A stretch of 64,000 bases of DNA, from positions 1,302,767-1,366,766 of the forward strand of contig NZ_SIHJ01000001.1 in NCBI RefSeq assembly GCF_007859765.1, given 5' to 3'. The notes under the pieces were generated by a model. The model was not told the origin of the DNA. It did no database searches and saw nothing but the letters and a program-made list of their open reading frames with translations. Below, piece after piece: positions 18,337-25,924 of this stretch (within the stretch, counting starts at the first letter, position 1; each line of letters begins with the position of its first letter). Both the position numbers and the translations under genes were made by a program. The DNA is from Posidoniimonas corsicana (GTDB lineage Bacteria; Planctomycetota; Planctomycetia; Pirellulales; Lacipirellulaceae).

Positions 18337-19722
18337 CTACTCCGTCGGGCCGAAGAAGGTGTAGTACGGCTCGTTCTTGGCCAGGCGTTGGACCAGCAGC
18401 GCGGCCTCGCGGAGGTGGTAGTCGCCCCACATGCAGGCCTCGCCGTTGGGCACGCCCTGGCCCGGCGCCTGGTAGTCCCAGCCGTTCGGGCGGTGGTAGA
18501 TGGAGTGCAGCAGCAGGCCCTCGTGGTTGCTGCCGGTGCTCAGGTAGGGCCCGTCGAGCAGCGTCCGCAGCGAGGTAAGGCCCGCCTGGCGGTAGCGCTG
18601 GGCGTCGGCCGTCTCGCCGCGGGCGTCGAGCAGATTGGCCAGCCGGATCAGCCCCTGCACGCCGATCGCCGCTGCCGAGCTGTCGACCGGTTCGTGGTCG
18701 TTGTACGGGTCGGCCGGCCGGTCGAGGTAGTCGCCCATCGCGGCCAGGCCCGGCGCTCCCGTATCCCAGTAGGGCACGCCGCACACGGGCGTGTGCTGGA
18801 TGAAGAAATCGCAGGTAGCACGGGCGGCCTTGAGGAACACGCCCTCAACCTCGGCGCGACCGCCCAGCGGCTCCAGCTCGGAGTCGGGCCGGGTGGCGAG
18901 CCACTCCAGCTGCTCCGGGTAGCCCACCATGGCCCACGACAGCCCGCGGGTCCACGTGGAAAACGGCGAGTACCCCTGCTGCGTGGAGGGGCAGCGGTAG
19001 TCGCCGTTGTTGACGTTAAACAGCGACTCGTGCGCCGTGCGGCCCAGCAGGTCGTACGTGTCGCGGTCCTCGCCGTACCAGATGTTGTACTGGGCGGTGG
19101 CGCGGGCGTGCTTGACGATCCGCTCGAGCAGGCAGATCGGCTCGTCGCGCTCGCCCATCAGCTTGTGGCCCAGCTGGTGGGCCACCGCCAGCGCGCGGCA
19201 CGAGCGGATGGTGTCGACAAACAGCGACTGCGGCCCGTTGAAAGAATAGATGTAGCCGTCGCCGCTCTTGGTGGTGGACCAGCGGAGCGCCTGGACCGAG
19301 CCGCTCGCCTTGATCGCCATCTCGTAGAAGCGGCGTTCCCACTCGGAAGCGTCGTGGCGGCCCTCGTTCGCCAGGCGGAGCAGGGCGCCGTAGGTGCTGA
19401 TGTTGTTGAAGCCGTGGTCGTGCACGCCGGCGTGGGTGACGTGCGGCGCCATGCAGTCGGCGGTCCGCTGGCGGCCGAGCTCCAGGTACCGCGCGTCGCC
19501 GGTGGCGTCGTACTGCAGGATCAGCGACCCATACTGGAAGCCCTGCGTCCAGTCGGTCCAGCCCTGCGCCTGGTACTCGCCCTTGATCGTGAACACGGGC
19601 GACGGCGCGCCCACCTGCCAGCGGCCCTCGATGCGGTCCAGCCGGTCGGCCGAGGCGGCCCACATCTTGTCGATCGCGGGCAGCAGGTCCTGCGGGGTAA
19701 GTCCGTCGTCAACGCTAATCAT
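18337..19722 (-). CDS. GH88-like unsaturated glucuronyl hydrolase family protein
   Basis: 461 residues from ATG 19722 (the frame extends upstream through low-quality sequence to a GTG/TTG, rejected). The sequence reads as an alpha/alpha barrel glycosidase: GWTDWTQGFQYGSL near the start, HDHGFNNISTYGALLRLANE, and WTRGLSWAMVGYPEQLEWL, which matches the conserved R-G-x-x-W helix of GH88/GH105 enzymes that remove 4,5-unsaturated uronic acids left by polysaccharide lyases. No signal peptide, so it works in the cytoplasm on imported oligosaccharides. Tight coupling to an SDR supports a uronate catabolic pair. No lyase or transporter is adjacent. I did not resolve both catalytic aspartates. Confidence 0.75.
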   Translation of the reverse strand: MISVDDGLTPQDLLPAIDKMWAASADRLDRIEGRWQVGAPSPVFTIKGEYQAQGWTDWTQGFQYGSLILQYDATGDARYLELGRQRTADCMAPHVTHAGVHDHGFNNISTYGALLRLANEGRHDASEWERRFYEMAIKASGSVQALRWSTTKSGDGYIYSFNGPQSLFVDTIRSCRALAVAHQLGHKLMGERDEPICLLERIVKHARATAQYNIWYGEDRDTYDLLGRTAHESLFNVNNGDYRCPSTQQGYSPFSTWTRGLSWAMVGYPEQLEWLATRPDSELEPLGGRAEVEGVFLKAARATCDFFIQHTPVCGVPYWDTGAPGLAAMGDYLDRPADPYNDHEPVDSSAAAIGVQGLIRLANLLDARGETADAQRYRQAGLTSLRTLLDGPYLSTGSNHEGLLLHSIYHRPNGWDYQAPGQGVPNGEACMWGDYHLREAALLVQRLAKNEPYYTFFGPTE

Positions 19723-20097
19723 CCGGTCGCCTGTCGGGATGGGGCTTGTCGGGGTGAGTGAACACGGGGCAAACCGCCTAGGATGGCCCACTAGCACTGC
19801 AACCGCAAGCGTCCGCGGACGCAAACGCGGTGCATGCATTCGCGGCTGCGCCAAGTCGGGCCTGCAAGCTGAGCTTGCTCAGATTCTCGCAACGCGGGTA
19901 CATTGCCGCCGCCCTAGGGTCTCCCGGACCTCGGCTAGTGGTGCGCCTGGAGTTTTCCCAGCGTGCCGCTCATTCCCCTTCAGATCCCACCAGCCCACGA
20001 GCCGATAAGGCTGCCAATAGGCCCCCGGGCCCCACTCATCTACCCATCTCGCGGATGCCGTGACTGGCGGCCTGCTCCGACCGCGGGCATAGTGATT
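19723..20097. promoter_or_regulatory. Divergent regulatory region with two palindromes
   Basis: 375 bases between the GH88-like gene (minus) and the first glycosyltransferase (plus). It holds two palindromes: GCGTCCGCGGACGC at 19809-19822 (perfect, 14 bases) and GCAAGCTGAGCTTGC at 19864-19878 (7-base arms, one central base). Their placement 87-156 bases from the GH88-like start would suit operators, but no regulator gene is nearby and GC-rich DNA makes short palindromes by chance. No convincing coding frame. Confidence 0.3.
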
Positions 20098-20913
20098 ATG
20101 CATGTCAGCGTCATCCTCAGCACGTACAACCAGCCGCTCTGGCTGACGAAGTCGCTGGTCGGGTTCGCCAACCAGAGCCGCCTTCCCGATGAGATCGTCA
20201 TCGCCGACGACGGCTCCGGGGAAGAGACCCGCCGCGTCATCGAGCGGTTCCGGGCGAACTCGCCGCTGAACCTCCGCCACGTCCGCCACGCGGATCGAGG
20301 CTTCCGCAAGACGCGGATCCTCAACCTGGCGATCGACGCGGCGGAGGGCGACTACCTCATCTTCTCTGACGGCGACTGCATCCCCCGGCCGGACTACGTC
20401 GAAGCGCACGCCCGACTTGCCACGGCCGGCGCGTTCCTCTCGGGGGGCCTGGTGCGGCTATCGTTGGCCGGCAGCGAACTCATCGACGAGCCGCTGATCC
20501 GCAGCGGCCGTTGCTTCCGGCCCGACTGGGTCGCCCGCGTGGGCGGGGTGCCGCTACGCCGCATCCTGAAGGTGTCAGCCCCGCGCGCCTTGGCCGATAC
20601 GCTCAACCGGATGACGCGCGTGCTGCCCCACTGGAGCGGTTCGAACGCGTCGTGCTGGCGCCGCGACGCCGTTGAGGTGGGCGGCTTCGACGAACGCATG
20701 CAGTACTGGCGCGAGGACTTCGAGTTCGGCCAACGCCTGAAGAACCTGGGCGTCAGGCCGCTGCAGATCCGCTACTCGGCAGTGACGCTGCACCTGGACC
20801 ACGACCGGGGCTACGTCGACCCCGAGATCATGCGCATCAACGAGGCGATCCTCGAAGACACCCGGGCCTCGCGCAAGGTCCGCACCGAGTACGGCCTGGG
20901 CCACGCCGCGTAG
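20098..20913 (+). CDS. GT2-family glycosyltransferase with GT7-like C-terminus, copy 1
   Basis: 271 residues from ATG 20098 (upstream frame to 19963 is low-quality). GT-A fold: SVILSTYNQPLWLTK at the N-terminus, ADDGS, and the metal-binding FSDGDCIPR around 90-97. The C-terminal third NASCWRRDAVEVGGFDER and MQYWREDFEFGQRL matches the Glyco_transf_7C extension seen in chondroitin polymerase and N-acetylgalactosaminyltransferases. It transfers a sugar in glycan synthesis; donor unknown. It is a full-length, gap-free paralogue of the gene at 22819-23634, both exactly 271 residues, with 29 identical bases near the 5' ends. No membrane helix. Confidence 0.88.
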   Translation: MHVSVILSTYNQPLWLTKSLVGFANQSRLPDEIVIADDGSGEETRRVIERFRANSPLNLRHVRHADRGFRKTRILNLAIDAAEGDYLIFSDGDCIPRPDYVEAHARLATAGAFLSGGLVRLSLAGSELIDEPLIRSGRCFRPDWVARVGGVPLRRILKVSAPRALADTLNRMTRVLPHWSGSNASCWRRDAVEVGGFDERMQYWREDFEFGQRLKNLGVRPLQIRYSAVTLHLDHDRGYVDPEIMRINEAILEDTRASRKVRTEYGLGHAA

Positions 20914-21005
20914 CCGGCCGCGCCGATCGCCCTTGCGGGCGCCACCACCGACCGATAGAGTCGCCGCCCGCTGTGCGGCACAGTCAGCAACGAAAAGGAG
21001 TCGCC

Positions 21006-21764
21006 GTGCGTCTCTCCTCTGTCATCAAGAACCACGCCACGCCCAGGGCGATCCTGCGGCGGTGGGCGGTCGCGCAGGCGGGCAAGCGGGTGCAGGCCGG
21101 GCCGTTCCGCGGCATGCACTACATCGACCAGGCGTTCGGCAGCGCCTACGTGCCCAAGGTGCTGGGGACCTACGAGCGCGAGCTCTACCCCGTGCTGGAG
21201 GAGGTGCTTTCCGCCGACTACGACACGCTGATCGACGTCGGCGTGGCCGAGGGGTACTTTGCCGTCGGGATGGCCGGACGCAGCCAGGCCCGTGTGGTGG
21301 GCTACGAGTGCGACGCGGCCGCCACCGCGATGGCGAAGGAGCTCGCCCGGCTCAACAACGTCGAGAACCAGATCGAGATGCGCGGCGAGTGCACCCCCGC
21401 CGAGCTGGAGGGGCTGATCGCGTCGTCAGCCAAGCCGTTCCTGCTGTGCGACGTCGACGGCTACGAGACCGAGCTGCTCGACCCGCGGCGTGTCGGCTCG
21501 CTGACCCGCTGCGCGATGCTGGTGGAGCTTCACGAGTTCGCACGCCCCGGCGTGACGGCCGAGTTTCTCCGCCGCTTCGGCGCCACGCACGATATCGAGA
21601 TCCTGTGGCAGTCGCCCCGCACCGCCGCGGACTTCCCGTTCGAGGGCGTGCTGACGCGGCTGCTGCCATCGCGGTACCGCCGGCACATGGTCGACGAGCT
21701 GCGCCCGTCTGAACAATCGTGGCTGTGGATGACGCCCAAGGCGCCCCAAGCCGCCGCCGCCTAG
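21006..21764 (+). CDS. SAM-dependent methyltransferase, FkbM-like
   Basis: 252 residues from GTG 21006, fixed by AAAAGGAG ending 5 bases upstream. The Rossmann methyltransferase motif I is DTLIDVGVAEGYFAVGMA near residues 74-91, followed by GYECDAAATAMAKELA with the acidic residue that holds the SAM ribose, and LLCDVDGYETELLDP as motif IV, close to the FkbM D-x-E-G-x-E pattern. It sits between glycosyltransferases, so sugar O-methylation of the same glycan is the best guess. Cytoplasmic. Confidence 0.8.
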   Translation: MRLSSVIKNHATPRAILRRWAVAQAGKRVQAGPFRGMHYIDQAFGSAYVPKVLGTYERELYPVLEEVLSADYDTLIDVGVAEGYFAVGMAGRSQARVVGYECDAAATAMAKELARLNNVENQIEMRGECTPAELEGLIASSAKPFLLCDVDGYETELLDPRRVGSLTRCAMLVELHEFARPGVTAEFLRRFGATHDIEILWQSPRTAADFPFEGVLTRLLPSRYRRHMVDELRPSEQSWLWMTPKAPQAAAA

Positions 21765-21802
21765 CCGCGCCGCACCGACCGTCCCACGCCCCGAGAAGCC
21801 TG

Positions 21803-22804
21803 TTGGCCATCCCCATCGTAGTCGCCGCCGACGAGAACTTCGCCGTCGGCGCCGGCGTGGTTATGCAGTCGACGCTCGAGAACACCTCTGCGCGGGTGCA
21901 CTTCTACCTGTTCCACGACGCGCTCTCCGTTGAGAGCCGGGACCGTTTCCAGCGGATCACGGACGCCGCCGGCAACGCCGAGCTGACGCTGGTCGACGCC
22001 GGCCAGGCGCTCGCCCGGCTGCCCAAGCCGCTGCGGGCCGGCGCCTACACCCGGATGACCTACGCCCGGCTGCTAGCGCCCCAGTACGTTGAAGCCGACC
22101 GCGCTGTTTACCTGGACGCCGACACGCTGGTGCGCGACGACGTTCAGAAGCTCTTCGACCACGACCTCGGCGGCCACGCCCTGGCCGCGACGCCCGACTA
22201 CGGCGCCGTGTGGCTGTCGCTGCACAACCGCGTCGAACGCGACTACTTCCGCCGCATCACCGAGGGGCGCGGCGTCGGGTCCTACTTCAACGCCGGCGTG
22301 CTGCTGCTCGACCTGGAAGCGCTGCGTCGCGAGGGCCAGATGGACCGCGCCGTAGAGCTGATCGCCAAGGGCCGGGAGCTCCGCTTCGCCGATCAGTGCG
22401 CGCTCAACCTCGCGGTGGCGGGCGGTTTCAGCCCGCTCGAGGAACGCTGGAACGTCAACGTCGCGCACCGCGAGCTGCCCGACGACCCGCTGACCGACGC
22501 CCCACTGCGGGCCCGGGTCGCGGCGGCGTTCGCCGAACCGGCCGTGGTCCACTACGTGGGCCCCAAACCGTGGTCGCTGTTCCCCACGCACTTCAAGCGG
22601 GAGTACGCCGAGGTGCTGCGTCGCACGCCGTGGCGCGACTACCGGCAGCCGCTGGGCAGCCTGAGCTGGAAGACCCAACAAGCCCTCCTCAAGGCCTGGC
22701 GCAAGCAGGCCGTGAGCCTCCGAATCGAGAAGAACGAGCTGCGGCTCCGGCTGTTCGGCCGGCCGATCGTTCAGTGGACGCGTCCCACAACCGACGCCGC
22801 ATGA
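21803..22804 (+). CDS. GT8-family glycosyltransferase
   Basis: 333 residues from TTG 21803 (MAIPIVVAADENFAVG); the frame could begin at 21719 inside the preceding gene but the fold starts here and GAGAAG lies just upstream. GT8 hallmarks: AADENF, the DxD metal site in YLDADTLVRDD, FNAGVLLLDLEALR, FADQCALNLAV and HYVGPKPW. This retaining family includes LPS galactosyl- and glucosyltransferases. It overlaps the possible upstream ATG of the next gene in an ATGA, indicating one transcript for 20098-23634. Sugar donor not inferable. Confidence 0.88.
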   Translation: MAIPIVVAADENFAVGAGVVMQSTLENTSARVHFYLFHDALSVESRDRFQRITDAAGNAELTLVDAGQALARLPKPLRAGAYTRMTYARLLAPQYVEADRAVYLDADTLVRDDVQKLFDHDLGGHALAATPDYGAVWLSLHNRVERDYFRRITEGRGVGSYFNAGVLLLDLEALRREGQMDRAVELIAKGRELRFADQCALNLAVAGGFSPLEERWNVNVAHRELPDDPLTDAPLRARVAAAFAEPAVVHYVGPKPWSLFPTHFKREYAEVLRRTPWRDYRQPLGSLSWKTQQALLKAWRKQAVSLRIEKNELRLRLFGRPIVQWTRPTTDAA

Positions 22805-22818
22805 CAGGAGTCAGCGCG

Positions 22819-23634
22819 ATGAAGACCAGCGTCATCCTCAGCACGTACAACCAGCCCGAGTGGCTCACCAAGACCCTCTGGGGCTACGCCAACCAGCAGC
22901 GGCGGCCCGACGAGATCATCATCGCCGACGACGGATCGACCGACGCCACCGAGCTGGCCATCGACCACGCCCGCGGCGAGACCGGGCTCAACATCCACCA
23001 CGTCTGGCACGAGGACGTCGGCTTCCGCAAGACGATCATCCTGAATCGCGCGATCGAAGCGGCGACGGGCGACTACCTGATCTTCTCCGACGGCGACTGC
23101 ATCCCCCGGCGGGACTTTATCGCCGTGCACGCCGCGCACGCGGCGGCCGGCTCGTTCCTGTCGAGCGGCGCTGTGCGGCTGTCACTCGAGGGGAGCAAAG
23201 CGATCACGCAGGCCGATGTCGCGATGGGCCGCTGCTTCACCCGCGACTGGGCCGCCCGGCACGGCGGTGTGAGGTCGGTGCAGCGTCTCAAGCTGCTCGG
23301 CCCCGGCTTGCTGCCGACGCTGCTGGACCGCCTGACAACCACCCTGCCAAGCTGGAACGGCAACAACGCGTCGTGCTGGAAGTCCGACGCCGTGGAGGTG
23401 GGCGGCTTCGACGAGCGCATGCAGTACGGCGGCGAGGACCGCGAGTTCGGTGAGCGGCTGGTGAACCTGGGCCTGACGCCGATCCAGCTGCGGTACCGCG
23501 CGGTCGCGGTGCACCTGGACCACTCGCGGGGCTACGTCGAACCCGACATGGCCGAACGGAACCGGGTGATCCGCGCCACCACGGTCGCTATGCGACGCAC
23601 CCGCACGGCCCACGGGCTCAAGGCCGCGGCCTAA
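22819..23634 (+). CDS. GT2-family glycosyltransferase with GT7-like C-terminus, copy 2
   Basis: 271 residues from ATG 22819, preceded by CAGGAG at 22804-22809; an ATG at 22801 overlapping the GT8 stop is in frame but has no ribosome site. Same architecture as copy 1: SVILSTYNQPEWLTK, ADDGST, FSDGDCIPR, NASCWKSDAVEVGGFDER, then GGEDREFGERL. By eye more than half the residues are identical to copy 1 without gaps. In copy 2 the motif after MQY is GGED, the usual form for active GT7C enzymes, whereas copy 1 has WRED. The two may alternate in building a repeating unit. Confidence 0.88.
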   Translation: MKTSVILSTYNQPEWLTKTLWGYANQQRRPDEIIIADDGSTDATELAIDHARGETGLNIHHVWHEDVGFRKTIILNRAIEAATGDYLIFSDGDCIPRRDFIAVHAAHAAAGSFLSSGAVRLSLEGSKAITQADVAMGRCFTRDWAARHGGVRSVQRLKLLGPGLLPTLLDRLTTTLPSWNGNNASCWKSDAVEVGGFDERMQYGGEDREFGERLVNLGLTPIQLRYRAVAVHLDHSRGYVEPDMAERNRVIRATTVAMRRTRTAHGLKAAA

Positions 23635-23679
23635 CCCCGCGCGGGTTGTCCCCGTCCCGCTTTGCACTAAGCTGCGGGC

Positions 23680-24345
23680 ATGGTCGACCTGTGGCTCAAG
23701 ACGCTCGCGCTGGTGGTGGGACTGGCCGCCGCGCTGTTCGGCGGCGCCGGCCGCCTCGCTTGGCCAGCCGGTTGGGCTTTGTTGGGCGTGTACGCCGCGT
23801 TCATCGCGCTTACGCTGGCCATCGTCGATTCCGACCTGCTGAAGGAACGCGCCGCCCCCGGTGACGGCTACGACCGCGGCGACGCCCTGCTGGCCACCGC
23901 GGGCTTCCTGCTGCTGTACCCGGTCGCGATGGCGGTCGCGGGAATGGATGCGGTCCGCTTCGGGTGGGGCCCGCCGGTCCCGGGCTGGCTGAGCGTCTTG
24001 GGCGGCGCCGCGTTCGTGTTGGGGTACTGTCTCGCGCTGTGGGCGATGCGCGCTAATCGGTTCTTCTCGACCTTTGTCCGCATCCAGTCCGACCGCGGGC
24101 ACACCCTGGTTACGACCGGGCCCTATGCCGCTGTCCGACACCCCGGTTACGCAGGCATGCTGCTGGCCCATTTCGGGATGCCGCTGTTGCTGGGTTCTTG
24201 GTGGGCCTTCGTCCCGGTGCTGCTGGGAACCGCGGTATTCGTTGTCCGGGTCCTCCGGGAAGAACGCCTGCTGACGACCAATTTGGAAGGGTACAACCGC
24301 TACTGCCGGCGCCACGTGTGGCGTCTGCTGCCGGGCGTGTGGTAG
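23680..24345 (+). CDS. Isoprenylcysteine methyltransferase-like membrane protein
   Basis: 221 residues, four to five transmembrane helices. The C-terminal half has the ICMT/PEMT methyltransferase signature GPYAAVRHPGYAGMLL, followed by a glutamate pair in LREERLL and by YNRYCRRHVWRLLPGVW, which line the SAM pocket in this fold. Bacterial members have no prenylated substrate; some methylate phospholipids or sterol-like lipids, and most are uncharacterised. It follows the glycan genes after 45 bases, possibly by chance. Confidence 0.85.
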   Translation: MVDLWLKTLALVVGLAAALFGGAGRLAWPAGWALLGVYAAFIALTLAIVDSDLLKERAAPGDGYDRGDALLATAGFLLLYPVAMAVAGMDAVRFGWGPPVPGWLSVLGGAAFVLGYCLALWAMRANRFFSTFVRIQSDRGHTLVTTGPYAAVRHPGYAGMLLAHFGMPLLLGSWWAFVPVLLGTAVFVVRVLREERLLTTNLEGYNRYCRRHVWRLLPGVW

Positions 24346-24487
24346 CAGACCGCGAGATCGTGGACGCCTTCGGCGACGGTGGTTAGCATGCAGATACCCC
24401 CTATTTTACGGAACTAGCAGGCACACCAAGAGCAGGGCGGCCCTCCGCATCGCGGCTGACGGAGCGCTCGGGCGGAGGTTAGCACGC

Positions 24488-25435
24488 GTGATTTGTACCC
24501 TGGCTCTCTCCAACCAGCGGCGTGGCTTCTTGACCGCATTGGCGGTGGTTCTGGCCCTCGGCGCCCCCAAGGCCGACGCCACGGTCGTGCGGATGAACTT
24601 CACGATCGGCGGTGAGGCCTACGGCTCGGCCGACTTCCGCATGTTCGATTCCGCCATGCCGGTCTCGGTGGCGAACTTCCTGAACTACTTCGATCGCTAC
24701 CCGGGGACCTTCATCCACCGCAACACGCGCAACCCGCTTGGCCAGCCGGACGGCAACTTTGTGGTGCAGGGCGGCGGGTTCGAGTTCGTGCCTCCCAACA
24801 GCGCGCCGGCTATCGCAACCGACCCGCCGATTGCCGACGAGCCGGGCGGCGGCGTGCAGGGGATCTCCAACCTGCGGGGCACGCTCTCCAACGCCAAGTC
24901 GGGCCCCAACACAGTGACCAGTCAGTGGTTCGTCAACCTGGACAACAACTCGTTCCTCGACAGCCCCGCCCGCTCTGACGGCGGGTTCGCCGCATTCGGC
25001 CGGGTGCTGGGAGACGGCATGGTTGTGTTCGACGCCGTCGACCTGCTGCAGAAGCTCGATTTGGACGGCGCCAACAGTTCGACCTTCAACGATGTTCCGG
25101 TCGGCGATGTGGACGACCCGCTGGGCACGCTCGTGATCCTCAGCAGCATCGAGGTGCTGGACAACCCCGATGGCGACTACAACTTCGACGGCACGGTCGA
25201 CTCAGCTGACTATGTGGTGTGGCGGGACACGCTCGGTTCCGAGCTGCTGCTCGAGGCCGACGGCGACGGCAGCGGCGTTGTCGACGCCGCCGACTACCAA
25301 CTGTGGCGGGACAACTTTGGGGCGACCAGCGGGTCGTTGTCAGCGGGCGGCTCGGCCGCGCCCGAGCCGGCGGCCGCCGCGCTGGTGGGGCTGGGCCTAA
25401 CGGGATGCCTCACCCGCCGCCGGCACCGCGCATAA
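24488..25435 (+). CDS. Secreted cyclophilin-type PPIase with dockerin repeats and PEP-CTERM
   Basis: 315 residues from GTG 24488, with GGAGG 10 bases upstream. Signal peptide to about 32 (ALGAPKADA). The middle, 35-220, is a cyclophilin: PVSVANFLNYFDR, GTFIHRNTRN, NFVVQGGGFEF and SQWFVNLDNNSFLD, matching F-H-R and Q-G-G core positions. Then two dockerin-like calcium repeats, GDYNFDGTVDSADYVVWRD and ADGDGSGVVDAADYQLWRD (237-285), and a PEP-CTERM tail: AAPEPAAAALVGLGL then RRRHR. Peptidyl-prolyl isomerase activity is plausible outside the cytoplasm; the sorting tail predicts exosortase processing. The combination of cyclophilin with both modules is unusual outside planctomycetes. Confidence 0.9.
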   Translation: MICTLALSNQRRGFLTALAVVLALGAPKADATVVRMNFTIGGEAYGSADFRMFDSAMPVSVANFLNYFDRYPGTFIHRNTRNPLGQPDGNFVVQGGGFEFVPPNSAPAIATDPPIADEPGGGVQGISNLRGTLSNAKSGPNTVTSQWFVNLDNNSFLDSPARSDGGFAAFGRVLGDGMVVFDAVDLLQKLDLDGANSSTFNDVPVGDVDDPLGTLVILSSIEVLDNPDGDYNFDGTVDSADYVVWRDTLGSELLLEADGDGSGVVDAADYQLWRDNFGATSGSLSAGGSAAPEPAAAALVGLGLTGCLTRRRHRA

Positions 25436-25924
25436 AAAAGCGGGCCTCGAATGAGCCGGCTACACACCGACTGGTCGTATCGGTCAGGGGCAATTGACCC
25501 GACACGCCAACATCATTCGAGGCCCCGCGGGCCAGCGATTTTCACCGGGCGGCTAGAGCGCCGCCCTGCTGTTGCCTCGATCTAAATGCAGGGGCCGTGC
25601 CGATTGCCTACCGGCGGGCTCGGCAATCGCCGGTTCTGAATCGCTAATCGCTTTCCCTGACTCGGGTTAGGGTGAGACAAACCCGCCTTAACTTCGTCCC
25701 GGGCGGGCCCTAGAATGGCCGTCCAAAGATGAGACAAGCCGTTTCGTGCGGAGCGAAACGCTGCGTTTGCCGCGTCTTGCCCCAACCGCCGCCGGCCACC
25801 GGCTGTCCGCCGTCGAACGGCGCCCGATCCGGCTCAATGTGAGACTTTCGACCTTCCGCGACCTAGCGAACTGCACGCCGGGCCGCAGCTCAGCTGTCTA
25901 CCGTCTCGCCCAACCGCAGGTCAT
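25436..25924. other. 489-base intergenic region rich in stem-loops
   Basis: No credible gene. Four strong inverted repeats: 13-base perfect arms at 25442-25454 and 25513-25525 enclosing smaller hairpins; GGGCGGC/GCCGCCC at 25547-25566; CGATTGCC/GGCAATCG at 25601-25629; CGTTTCG/CGAAACG at 25740-25760. TGAGACAA occurs at 25673-25680 and 25730-25737, with TGAGACTT at 25840-25847. The first pair starts 7 bases after the cyclophilin stop, so it may end that transcript; the rest may be RNA structure or regulatory sites ahead of the lipid-kinase gene. Confidence 0.45.
25442..25525. repeat. 13-base perfect inverted repeat with nested hairpins
   Basis: Arms GGGCCTCGAATGA (25442-25454) and TCATTCGAGGCCC (25513-25525) are exact complements separated by 58 bases. 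Inside, ACCGA...TCGGT and GGTCA...TGACC (the second around a GGGGCAAT loop) can each pair, so the RNA would fold as a multibranched structure. A run of six A precedes the left arm. No poly-U follows the right arm, which argues against a simple intrinsic terminator on the plus strand; read on the minus strand the A-run becomes a U-tail, so it could terminate minus-strand transcripts. Confidence 0.5.

Noticed and set aside
17785-19761. A 658-codon plus-strand open frame opposite the SDR and GH88-like genes
   Set aside because: Antisense to two genes with clear family motifs; no ribosome site and no recognisable domain.
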